Assembly: GCF_001949145.1 (NCBI RefSeq)
Contig: NW_019091380.1
Location: 757,809 to 798,101, forward strand
Direction of reading: 5' to 3'
Origin: Acanthaster planci
Taxonomy: Eukaryota; Echinodermata; Asteroidea; Valvatida; Acanthasteridae
DNA length: 40,293 nt
The translations under genes and the position numbers were made by a program. The notes under the pieces were generated by a model. It saw only the letters and a program-made list of their open reading frames with translations, did no database searches and had not been told where the DNA came from. Numbering within the stretch: the first letter of the stretch is position 1; every line of letters begins with the position of its first letter. Below, in pieces: positions 1-9,867 of this stretch.

Positions 1-57
1 GGTCGCTCAAGTTCAATGTCAAGTTCAATGTCAAGTTCAATGCCAAGGTCAAGTTCA
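1..57. repeat. Short tandem repeat, about 12-bp unit
   Basis: The unit CAAGTTCAATGT is repeated with small changes about four times at the left edge of the window; the last units read CAATGCCAAGGT and CAAGTTCAAAT. The array is cut by the window edge, so its full length is unknown. No coding potential is apparent. Confidence 0.85.
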
Positions 58-512
58 AATAAAATTTCTTTGAAAGAAAAATATTTTTCTCCAAGAAAAG
101 ATTGAGGGCGCCCTTCTATCAAACTTTACACAAAACACATCTAACAATTACGCCCAGACCTCGATTGAGGGCGCTCTTTCTTTTTTATTACATGACACTT
201 ATTCCCTTTCTCCAAGAAGAGATTGAGGGCGCCCCCCTTCCATCAACTCAACAACACAAAATACATCCAACAATTACACCCAGGACCTAGATTGAGGGCG
301 CTCTCTCTTTCTATCGCATCTGACGCACATTCTCTTTCTCCAAGAAAAGATTGAGGGCGCCCTTCCATCAAACATAACTACACAAAATACATCTAACAAT
401 TACACCTAGATTGAGGGCGCTCTCTTTATTGCATCTCTGACGCACATTCCCTCTCTCCAAGAAAAGATGAGGGCGCCCTTCTATCCAACTTTAATTAATG
501 AGGGCGCACATT
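58..512. repeat. Tandem satellite, about 122-bp unit with an internal GATTGAGGGCGC motif
   Basis: The word TCTCCAAGAA recurs near 88, 209, 332 and 453, giving a period of about 121-123 bp and roughly 3.5 copies. Each unit carries GATTGAGGGCGC twice (near 102, 162, 220, 292, 349, 410 and degenerate copies at 465 and 498). It also carries a shared stretch like ACATCTAACAATTACACC. Half-units differ in their pyrimidine-rich spacer (CTCTTTCT versus CCTTCCATC), so a simpler repeat of about 60 bp was probably doubled and then amplified. The short ORF here is an accident of the repeat. Confidence 0.88.
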
Positions 513-2354
513 AAAAAAAGACAATGCTATCGCCAGTACATTGGTGCAGTGTGCATTCACTGACTGGACATTACCCCATTCCAAGCTCGCAGCCCCCCCC
601 CAACAAGGCAGTATGAAAAAGCCTGCTGCCTATTTTAGCTCATTTATGTATATCAATAAAACAATGTGAAACCATGGGAAAGTGCATTTTTTTTTCTTCT
701 CAAGTAAACTGGCTATTTGTCAGACATCTTGAACAACTTTTTCTCCTTGTGTGAAGTCATGTGTTAACGAGCTTGTTAAATAGGCAGCAAGCACACTGTA
801 TGAACACAAAAACACAACAAACTTTTTATTCAGCAATCAGTAGACAATCTACACCAACACATCATATGTCAATTAAAAAGAAGTTATTAAATGAATTCAA
901 CCACTTCATAACTAGCAGAACCAAGTTTTTTTTAAGTTAATATAAAAGACAGTTAAGGCGGAAATTACAGAACCTTTAGAGGAGCCAGGCGAAAGGTCTT
1001 CAACACGAGAAGCTGAATTTGCAATCACTGGAAGAAGTCTTTACAAGGAGAAACTAGTTTCAAATGGCTTCTTTTTCATGAAATCAATTTAAACAAAGTT
1101 TTTTAAAAATCTGTTATAAATTACCTTATTTGATTACAAATTTCTATTTCAAGCACTAAAATTGTTGTGTATTTAACTTCATTTAAACTCCCAAAGCACA
1201 TACTTCAGTACAGCAACAGGTATTTCATACGAAACTTAAACATATCAATTGCACTTTGTACAGTTCTTGCTTCACAAGCAAATACATGAAATGATGTGCT
1301 GGTGTAGATTCCATTTATACATAGTACATGGGTATTCATAAAACCTAAAACGTTTTCCGACAATCAATTTACTGAACCAGGCATATGTTGGATTTACTGC
1401 CTTAAAATGCTGATCACGTTTACGAGATTCACTTTAATTCAAATGTCCTAAATGTTAGTTCCGTCAACTAAACTGAAATGAAGGGCATTGTAAATAACCA
1501 GAACATAAATAGTCACAAAGTCCATGGGGATAAATTAAACCACATATGCCTGGTTCAAAAAACACTCTTAACAAATCCATGGCAACAAGTGTATTCCATC
1601 TCTGAATGGATTTGAGTATTCAACACAAATAATGAAGCTACTTTAAAAACCTTAGATTTTTCATGTTTTTCTCGAAACAGGGTGAAAGTGTTCCCCACTG
1701 GAATGGTCCAGTTAGTCACAAAAAGCATAAAAGTACATGTAACTCACTTTTAATCTTTTGACTTGCACGCCAATACTTTCAGTTGAAAACCGACTGGTCA
1801 AAAGAAAATTCAAAGACATGCTGAAAAAGCTGTTGCCATGGATTTGCAATTATCTCAGATGAGCGCATCCAGTCTTGAAGGTGAGAAATCGAGCAGGTAG
1901 AGAAGCCAATCCCTTGGACATCAGTGATGACATTTTGGACTCCTGTTTGTGTGTGCATGTACTCCACTCACGGTGTTTGTTGCTCCCCAAGATCAGATGC
2001 TCCTTAACAACAGAAAACGGAAACAAATTAGTTTCCTGAAATATTGCTTTGTTTTTAGGCAGGGTACAGGAACAAGTCTTCATACTTTTTGAAATTTTCA
2101 ATCAGTCCATACATGTGTTTTTAAACATATTGCAAATGTTTTTCAGAGGATGAGGCCAAGTAGGGCAAAATATTGCAGTGGTTTTCAGAGGATGAATTTT
2201 CTTGCTTTAAAAAAGCAAAACAAACTGCAATAAAGTATTCTTCTCAAGCAATTCAGATATTGTCATGTCTTTCATGCTTGTTCCAAGTAACATGCATTCC
2301 AGCCTTTCAATTCATAGTCTTATTTATTTAGAAAACAATCCAACTTGAGACAGA
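513..2354. other. No gene recognised; possible 3' UTR of a minus-strand gene
   Basis: The stretch is AT-rich with only short ORFs of random composition in all frames. If the candidate terminal exon at 2355-2680 is real, this would be its 3' untranslated region on the minus strand, ending near the AATAAA at 825-830. That reading is inference. Confidence 0.4.
825..830 (-). terminator. Candidate polyadenylation signal AATAAA
   Basis: The plus strand reads TTTATT, so the minus strand reads AATAAA, inside GCTGAATAAAAAGTTTG. It is suggested only because it lies downstream of a candidate minus-strand terminal exon. Such hexamers are common by chance in AT-rich DNA. Confidence 0.25.
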
Positions 2355-2680
2355 TTACTTCCAGGTATCAACCTGCCTGCTGTTGATAGACAAATTGTTC
2401 CTGTACCCTGCCTTGTATGAATCATGCAGTCGTTGAGATGATTCCAAACAATCGTCAATATTAAGGGTCATCACATCACACTGAAATACAGTTTGGATCC
2501 AGTTGGTGAAATAGGTTAGAATTTCAGGGTTTTGAATGATAACATATAACCATGAAAGGACACGGCTAAAGACAAGATAGGCTTTAAGAAACAAATCAGT
2601 ATCAAGATGTGTCAACGTGCCACACAAAATAACGTCAGTTGAATACGGAAACTTGCAAATCCATATATTCTCAAAGTGAC
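2355..2680 (-). CDS. Candidate terminal coding exon, unknown protein
   Basis: A minus-strand frame is open from about 2680 to a TAA at 2355, roughly 105 codons in AT-rich surroundings where open frames are short. The product is unrecognised. It has a globular-looking mix of aromatic, hydrophobic and charged residues (for example LFLKAYLVFSRVLSWLYVI, then NWIQTVFQCDV, ending SINSRQVDTWK). Possible acceptors on the minus strand are CTGAAG just before TCACTTTGAG, or TTGCAAG before TTTCCG. If real, it would be the 3' end of a gene transcribed leftward, possibly the one starting near 9.6 kb. It could also be a chance ORF. Confidence 0.35.
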
Positions 2681-3575
2681 TTCAGATTTAAAGTAGCTGG
2701 ATGTCATCTAAATTCAAACAATGTAACTCCACAGTCCTTCAAAGAAATAGCCCTGAAAACTTCAAACTTATCAATGCAGGTGTATTTCTGTCACATACAT
2801 GTATTAGGCGATTCTATTGAATACCTATTACGTATTGATTAGAATGTTACAGATAAACTCTTTACTTTTTGCCATGTCTACACAATGTTTTCAATTTAAT
2901 CTTAGGGAAAATATAAAGATGACTAGGATAAAGGAAAAATGCACAACAAGGCATTCACTGCATCCTTTGCCATTAATCAGAGAAACAATAGAGGCAGTTT
3001 TTACTTGTAATCATCAATCCTTGTGGAGCCTCCACTCTTGAACATTCATCAGTTGATATCCCATGTATGAATGGAAAAAAAAGTTGAAACAAGTTCACTT
3101 TCTGGGCATATATATATTAAACCAAATTACAAAAATTTCATCACTCCTAACAAAAAGAGGTAAAGATGCATTCAAACTGTATCCGTCAGTCAGGTCTTGT
3201 TCCCAACTGACACCCTGATGTGAGGCCATTCCAGGGATACAGCAAGTGACATGCATTTACCTTCCAACATTCTCTTATAAAGATAAACTGGAAAAAATAC
3301 AAAAGGCTGAATTTTCTATACACAAATTAAAAATGGCACGAGATAAGACATCCCTACCCAAAAAAAGGAAAAAACAACTCCTTGTTACAGTCAAATTATA
3401 TGACGTCTACATGTACCTCACTCATCATCAGTGTCAGAAAAAGACATTTGATTAATCACTGAAATTTACAAAACTCCCTCCCCCAAATGTACAAATTTAT
3501 CACATGCATCGTATCCAACAGCCTGGTCCTGCTCCAAAATGATGTCCATAATGCAGGAATACACATTTATGCATC
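2681..3575. other. No feature recognised
   Basis: AT-rich sequence with short ORFs of low-complexity composition. ACATGTA words occur at about 2797 and 3410. I see nothing else that can be supported. Confidence 0.5.
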
Positions 3576-3819
3576 TGGGTCACTCCATGAGGTTGGGTAC
3601 AATTTGTGATGGTGTCAATTGTTACATGGGTTCTGTAAAAACGAACAGCTATTTCCCTGCATGTGGATTCTAAATTGACATCTTGCAAGGCTGAACACAG
3701 AGGTGTGTGTTATTTTTACAGAGTAAATGACCTACTCTACAGGTCATGACAGACGGTAAAAGGTACCCATGTAACAAGGACACCGTCACAAATTGTGCCC
3801 AACCTCATGGAATGACCCA
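3576..3819. mobile_element. Foldback (MITE-like) element with about 55-bp inverted arms
   Basis: The left arm 3576-3631 begins TGGGTCACTCCATGAGGTTG. The right arm 3765-3819, read in reverse complement, begins TGGGTCATTCCATGAGGTTG. The arms stay paired, with few mismatches, through ACAATTTGTGAYGGTGTC and GTTACATGGGT. The loop of about 130 bp has no coding capacity. Total length of 244 bp and lack of protein coding fit a non-autonomous DNA transposon. The flanks also look loosely symmetrical, so the true ends and target-site duplication cannot be fixed by eye. Confidence 0.8.
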
Positions 3820-5159
3820 TCTACATGTACCTTAGAGGCATAATTTTTGTAAACATGCAGCGAGTACACTTTTTTGGTGACCCCTCCCCCTTCTACAGAG
3901 TACAAACTGGCAAGGAAAAATGGACGATTTCAGTGCAGAGTAACGTCATTTGCGTCATTTGAAAAGCAGACTTCCCCCTCCCCAGCGTACTGCAAGTTCA
4001 CTCACAAAAACGATAAACGAATAGCCCTTCTAAAGAAAATAAATTTCAGAATTAATTAGTTTACATGTTTCATGCCAAGCATGACAAAACATCTTGTACA
4101 CAAATTCCTTTATACAGAGAGACAAAATAAAGAATACCATACTTTTTCTTAAAAACTTATATCCTTCGGTAACATGAAAACTTGTTGAAATTGGAGGATT
4201 CAGTACCTTAATGGTAAACAAATGTGATGTGATCAAACGAAATGACCGTGACCTGTCACTTCAAAATGAGCTGAAAGTCGGAATTTTCAAAATTGAAATA
4301 TTTGTATTTTTTAATTCAGCAGAAAGAGAGTTTTCCAATGGCATGTACATGTACATGGAACACTTAAGGTTGAAGTATAAGGTGACAATGTGACATTATT
4401 CTGGCAGCTTTGCGTCTTTGTTCCCGACATTGTTTCAACATTTCAGACCAGGCATGCATAATACTTTTGTAAAAACTGCTGCAAAAATGACATTTTTAAC
4501 TACATGTATATGATCCTGCAAAATATTTGGAATTAAATAGTATTAGTAGAGGGGTTAGTCTTTCCAAATATTACAAATTCCCAAAGTAACCTCCACTTCA
4601 ATATGATTTTGAACCTTCAAAATAGGAAAGAGCGGACTTTACGCTCATTTTGTTGTGATAGGTCACATATATTTGCTTCATTATTGACATCACATTTTTG
4701 CATTTGAATATTTTAACTTTGGAACTGAGGGTTGTATACTCAGGCTTTTCAAAGCAACAAAATGGCATTGCCTTTTCAAATGAACAAAAACACTTTCATC
4801 AGGGTTGGCAAAAGACTCATTTTTGTCTGATCACATTACAAATGATTGATAACTGTAAATACGAGTTGATACATGTATTTTTCACTTTCACAGATTTTTT
4901 TCTCTCTTAATTTGAAACATTTATCGAAATTGTATCAAAGTAACAAATTGAAGGTATCAATCCATCCTATCCCTTGAAAAAAAATGGTAAAGATGCATTT
5001 ATGCAATAGCTTTCAATCACACATGGGTGTAAGTCCTAACTCAGAGTGATGTAAGGCCAGCCTGAGACCACACACAAAAGAAACCATACTTTAAGAAGTC
5101 AGGATTTGCTGCTATTTTTGAAGTCAAATGGCAACGGCTTAGGTTTTGGTACCCGTACT
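3820..5159. other. No feature recognised
   Basis: AT-rich non-coding sequence with several ACATGTA words (4345, 4502, 4869). ORFs here are short and biased toward Phe, Lys and Asn, as expected from base composition alone. Confidence 0.5.
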
Positions 5160-6245
5160 TGGATGAGAGATCAAGGATTGTGATGAACTACTATTGCATG
5201 AACTAGCAAAGGTTTCTAACAGGTATTGGGTAGAGAGATGTCTTTGTGATAAACAGTTCTGGGTCTCTAATAGCTACGGCAAAAACAGGTCTCCATTTTG
5301 TATTGAGCAAGGATCATGATAATGAACCGTCACAAGTTTCCACTTTCTGCTAGATGGATGTTACTGTGGCAAGGCAGGTCTCCATATACTGAGAAACGGT
5401 GAGACATTGCTGTGAGGAAGTGTTACAGGACTCCATTTGCTAGTGGCTGGCAAGACGTTAACGACAGACTGTCAAAGGTGTCCATTTACTACTAGCTGGA
5501 GTGGCATTGTGGTGATTGACTATCACACATAGTTCTCTACTTGCTGCTGGGTGGAGTAGTATCACGGTTATAACCATCACAGGTCTGCACTTTCTACAGG
5601 ATGTAAGATGGTCCTGTCAGGAGTCTCCATTTCCAGTGGCTGGAGAGATGTCAAGATGAGTGTCACAGGTATCCCTGTCACTGGTAGCTGGAGACACATC
5701 ATGGCTGTGAACAGCAAGTTTCAGGCTTCTATTAGCTAGCCGGCTGAAGAGATGTCATGGGGATGACCTGTTACAGGTCTCCATTGCCAGTAGCTGGAGA
5801 CATCAGGTGAGAAGCGTCACAAGTATTCTCGTCACTAATGGCTGGAGGCGCATCATGGTTTTGAACTGCAAGTTACAGGTTTCTGTTTGCGCTGGGTGGC
5901 TGAGAGATGTCATGTTGATGAACTGTTTCAAGTCTCCATTTACTACTTGCTGAAGTGGCATCATGGAAATAATCTGTCATGGGTCTCCAATTACTACTGG
6001 GTGGAGAGATCTCATGATGAACTGCTGCAGGTCTTTATTCGCTGCTGGTGAAGAGATGCCACTGCGATGCATGAGCTGTCATGTATCTCCATTCGCTACT
6101 AGATGGAGGTTTTCAATCACTCCCTACAATTCTCTGAGCAGGAAGCTGCTTTTGGTGAATGAACTGTAACTGTCCCAAGTCTACATTTGCCATGAAAGGT
6201 CACAATGAAGAACTCTCACAGGATTCTGGATGAAAGGATGTCACT
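5160..6245. repeat. Degenerate minisatellite, about 50-bp period
   Basis: The motif AGGTCTCCATTTGCTACT, or variants, followed by TAGCTGGAGAGATGTCATG and GATGAACTGTCAC recurs about 20 times. Copies of the GGTCTCCA core fall near 5288, 5334, 5377, 5427, 5477, 5531, 5581, 5622, 5668, 5724, 5776, 5818, 5874, 5928, 5977, 6028 and 6082. Spacings run from about 41 to 56 bp. Units are diverged by substitutions and small indels, suggesting an old array. No open frame runs through it, so a repeat protein is unlikely. Confidence 0.85.
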
Positions 6246-7378
6246 GCTACAAACTGTCTGCTTTTTCCAAAGCTCTAGATGAAGACACACGTGTATAATA
6301 TCTCTCCATGACAATCTCAATGAAGATTCACTTGCATTTATCACTGGAGATTGACCTGAAAGCCTCCAGTAACAGAGTGTGCCAAGTCTCTAATGGTAGA
6401 TCATTCTGGCAGCCGAATTAGACCTCAAAAAATATGGTTTCTTTTTCACAGCATGCCTGCTTTGGGCTAAGTTCTATCTAACAAGCAGGGCAAAAAAGTA
6501 AAACAAAACGAAAACAAGAACACCACAAACAAAAAGCAAAACAAAGCAAACAGATATTCCTGTACTCCAATGTAAACATTTTTACATGCAATGATTTAGT
6601 GTAGCAAGATGTTAAATACCAGTGGTCACTTTTTTCACAGTAATCTCTGAGAATACTCTGTTACAAAAATAATCTTGGTTTGTATAAACCCTCAAAGAAA
6701 ATGCAGTTTGCACATTACTTATATGAGAGCTTTGAGAGCACATAACAATATGTCTGATAGGATTTTGCCTATTTGATCAAAAAGAAAAGGGAATTTTTCA
6801 ATCTTTACTGATTTGTCCGCACTTCACATTCAAGATGAGGTAAATCTGCATAAGTTTAGACAAACATGATTTCAATGGGAGAAATTTTCAAATGTAATAT
6901 TTTGCCACTGTGCCACGTTAAAAAAAATGACCACTGACACTAACCCTTTGAATCCTCCAATTTCATTAACATTTTATACACACCCTAAAAGGTTAGATGA
7001 AGGCAGGTCAAATTCCTGCAACCCTTGCAAACCTAACTACAGAATCACAAACTATTCTAGTGACATGAAAATGTCAAAAATTAAAGACATCTTCATTTTC
7101 CATGGCGGTGAAAAATAAAGCCATTAAATTTACAGCTGATGTGCCGAAGCATTTGCCTCTATTAAAGCATAGAATGCCATCACATTAAAATGAATTCCAA
7201 TTACAGTTCTTGAAATTTTGGTCAAATGGTTGTGGAAATTATACTATTTGAATCAAAAACAAAACAGGCAATCTTGAACTGACTTGTGAAACCACAAAGT
7301 GGTCTTATCTACAACAAAAATTACGACTTGGGATCAGAAATATCCCAAAGTAAAATATGGTCAGAAAAAGTGAAACCC
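6246..7378. other. No feature recognised
   Basis: Non-coding AT-rich sequence, including an A/C-rich purine-biased patch near 6490-6550. No exon-like frame with supporting splice signals was seen. Confidence 0.5.
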
Positions 7379-7435
7379 TAACCCTAACACTCCTCAGTCC
7401 TCCAACAGGTGAAGGATTGAGGAGGGTTAGGGTTA
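7379..7435. repeat. Inverted repeat with telomere-type CCCTAA/TTAGGG arms
   Basis: The left arm 7379-7403 starts TAACCCTAACACTCCTCAG. The right arm 7411-7435 ends GAGGAGGGTTAGGGTTA. The arms match at 22 of 25 positions in reverse complement, with a 7-nt loop. The outer 9 bases of each arm are one and a half vertebrate-type telomere repeats facing outward as CCCTAA and TTAGGG. It may be an internal telomeric relic or the tip of a foldback element. Confidence 0.8.
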
Positions 7436-7786
7436 ATGTACATTTGTTCCTTTTCCATGCACTGTGGGAATTGATATCAGTATTTCATTTCTTGTCTGAT
7501 GGCATTCTATTCGCAAAGAGTTCCATACATGGACATCACTAATTATCCTCTGTAGTGGTTTATCAGAAGTTTTAACATGTCCTAAAAAGTTACGTTTTGA
7601 AGCATTTACTTAAAAAACGCATATAATTTTTTGAGATGAGTCTCACAGGTTTTTAGCAGAGGGTATCAAGTGATGTCCGTGTATGGAAATGTTCCCTTGT
7701 TACATCTATCCTTTTATTATTCTTTTATGACAAGTTTTGGTCATAAAAATCAAGTTTTGGATACCTACACAATCAATGTCCAAAAT

Positions 7787-8021
7787 TGTGACCTGCTCTG
7801 CAAAAATGAGTCAGGTCACTGGAGCCACTTTTGAGTTTGAGGAATTTGAGCTATTTGTTTCGATGTGTCTCTCAGTTTGGTATGCTGAAAACAGACATTG
7901 GGTGGATGGTAAAATGTTGAGGATTGCTATTGCACTGACACTGTACAACATTTTTTTTCAAAGGCCTTTAACTCAAAAGTGGCTCTGGCAACATGCAAAT
8001 CATTTTTGCAGAGTGGGTCAC
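7787..8021. mobile_element. MITE with TGTGACC terminal inverted repeats, older copy
   Basis: The left end reads TGTGACCTGCTCTGCAAAAA and the right end, in reverse complement, GGTGACCCACTCTGCAAAAA. The pairing continues for about 23 bp. Inside, near the right end, is AAAAGTGGCTCTGGC, which matches CAAAGTGGCTCTGCC in the element at 23477-23736. The two are therefore related copies of one family. No transposase is encoded; the ORF that overlaps is not protein-like. Confidence 0.8.
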
Positions 8022-9485
8022 CAATGTGTGCACCCCAAAGTGTGAGAAAAGCTGTTCTCAATTCCAGTTTTACCAATTTGATATAATGCATTAGAAGGAA
8101 TGGATATTTGTCAGCGAATGTGAGGTGGTCAGAAATAGATCCCATGACCAAAAAAAAAACATTGCTCATTTTTGTATCTTATGGAAGATGACTCTGATGC
8201 AACTGAGTTTCTACAGCGTCAAAGGAGTTGTCCAATGTTATCTCAGTTACAGTAATTATTTTTTTCAATCATTAAATTAACTACACTGGGATTATACATA
8301 TCCCCAGGATACAGCGAACGCATGGCAAAAAGTAAATACCATTTTTTTGGAATTGTACGATTCCGCAACATCAATCACTTTATCAATATCACTCTTCTAT
8401 TTAAATGAAACTGTAACAGAAATACACCACATGATGCAACACAAGAGGAACTATACAAGTTTCATATTCTTTCGAATCATGAATCACTGAGACACTCCTT
8501 TAAGGATGAAACAATGCAAGTTTAAAGCGCTTCAAGTTAAAATTGTTTGGAATTGGGGCACTTGGGCCCTTAAACATGGCACTTCCAAAAATCATCAAGT
8601 ATCCCTGTAAACAAGGAGATAATGTGAATTGGTGAGCCCCAAGTTGTAATTGGCTACTGTTCTTATGCTAAATAAGCCTCCATGCCAGGGGCTGTTTAGA
8701 GAATCAGATAGCATTATGCTTATTTGGCACGGTTAGGATTAGGGTTTATTTCCACTTGATTGCAACCCAAAGGTTGAATTATGAAGTACTTCATCAAAAG
8801 TATTGATTTATTTTCCAGTATAAAGGAAACTTTTTTACCAACTCATCTTTTGTGATTAAGTCATGACACTAATTTTAAAAGCTGAAAATTGGCTTAGTTT
8901 TACCAGAACTGCCCAGCTGTCTTTGCGTGTCGCATATTGAGCATGTAGTTTTGTGATGTTCATGTTTTCTCTGAACTCAGAGGAAACCTATGAAAATTTT
9001 TGGCTAACCTCACGAACTGGATCCGTTGCAACTGGCGAACACTAAATGCCATTTTTAATATCATGTAATAATTAATTATTATTGGATGTTAAGACCAACA
9101 CACTGTCCGAATGCTCAGAACAATTTTCACTTCCTCATTCATTTCTTGGACCCCATCCTAAAATATTTTGGTCGAGCCCTTTGCTCAGCAAACTTAAAAA
9201 AATTTTGAAATTAATGTCTCAAGTTCTGGTCTTAAATAGCATTTTGATTTATCCATTATTCAAAAACATCAGTTTTAGTGGATGTCTCCGATTTAGCTTC
9301 CACAAAACACTTCAACATGTTTAACTCTGACCTTTTCTCCACGCTGAATTGGTACCTTTTCATACAAGAAGATGATCCATGCCTTTGATTTGCATTTAAT
9401 ACAAACTATTTATTGCTCTTTTTGGGTCCCTGCCGTAAAAAAAGACCACTTACCTCTGAAACCTACCTCGTGTCGCAGTACTTAC
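8022..9485. other. No gene recognised
   Basis: Non-coding AT-rich sequence. A partial telomere-like string GGTTAGGATTAGGGTTT occurs near 8731. Near 9450 the minus strand has a second possible donor, CAGAGGTAAGTGG, which could be used by the exon at 9486-9606 if the upstream donor is skipped. Confidence 0.45.
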
Positions 9486-9606
9486 GGTGAGTTACGGCAA
9501 AGGCAATGTAACACTTAGTGACTGTCGTTTCCACGTACGGAGCAACACTGCGGGGCAAAAAAATATTCTGCAAGCTCTTGTCACCGGCAGGTTCTTGGGG
9601 TGACAT
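9486..9606 (-). CDS. Candidate first coding exon of a minus-strand gene, unknown product
   Basis: On the minus strand an ATG at 9606-9604, in the context TTTAAATGT, opens 40 codons beginning MSPQEPAGDKSLQNIF. The frame runs to a strong splice donor, CTCACC followed by GTAAGTACTG. The region contains several CpG dinucleotides, unlike its surroundings. Its codons look non-random (LPRSVAPYVETT, then KCYIAFAVTH). The family is not recognised. Continuing past the donor, the frame stops within about 9 codons, consistent with an exon border. It could belong to the same gene as the candidate terminal exon at 2355-2680, but no middle exon was identified. Confidence 0.4.
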
Positions 9607-9690
9607 TTAAACGAGAATGTTGACGAGAACACAGCAAATGTTTGTGAAGTACAGTATGTGCCTCTTCCAGTAAGATGGCCGCTTTTCAAG
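9607..9690. promoter_or_regulatory. Candidate bidirectional promoter with a YY1-type site
   Basis: The sequence AAGATGGCCGC at about 9672-9682 matches the core of the YY1 motif, known in animals to sit just downstream of many transcription starts. It lies between two oppositely directed candidate first ATGs, minus at 9606 and plus at 9691. No TATA box is obvious. This is inference from position and motif only. Confidence 0.3.
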
Positions 9691-9867
9691 ATGGAGTCCC
9701 ACGCATGGCACTACAGCGCCGCACACAAAAATGCCGAACTGCTTCTGAACGAAATGCGCATTCCAACCTACAATGACTCTTTTGTGTTTTTAAATGATAT
9801 GCAAGACAGTCACACCTTAGAATGCCTAATTAGAAAAGCACAGCCCGCCACCTCTGCCGCCGATTAA
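9691..9867 (+). CDS. Short ORF, 58 residues, unknown product
   Basis: An ATG in the context CAAGATGG opens 58 codons to a TAA. The residue mix resembles a soluble protein (MESHAWHYSAAHKNAELLL, then NEMRIPTYNDSFVFLNDMQD). It ends in an Ala/Thr-rich tail, and GCC, CGC and CTG codons are used more than in neighbouring noise. It starts 84 bp from the opposite-strand ATG at 9606. It may be a small protein, the first exon of a plus-strand gene, or part of the 5' leader of one. I do not recognise it. Confidence 0.35.
   Translation: MESHAWHYSAAHKNAELLLNEMRIPTYNDSFVFLNDMQDSHTLECLIRKAQPATSAAD

Noticed and set aside
7007-7030. tRNA B-box-like GGTCAAATTCCTGC
   Set aside because: No matching A box or cloverleaf can be drawn around it. 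AT-rich chance match.
8731-8747. GGTTAGGATTAGGGTTT, telomere-like string
   Set aside because: Only about two imperfect units and no inverted partner, so too short to call an interstitial telomere.
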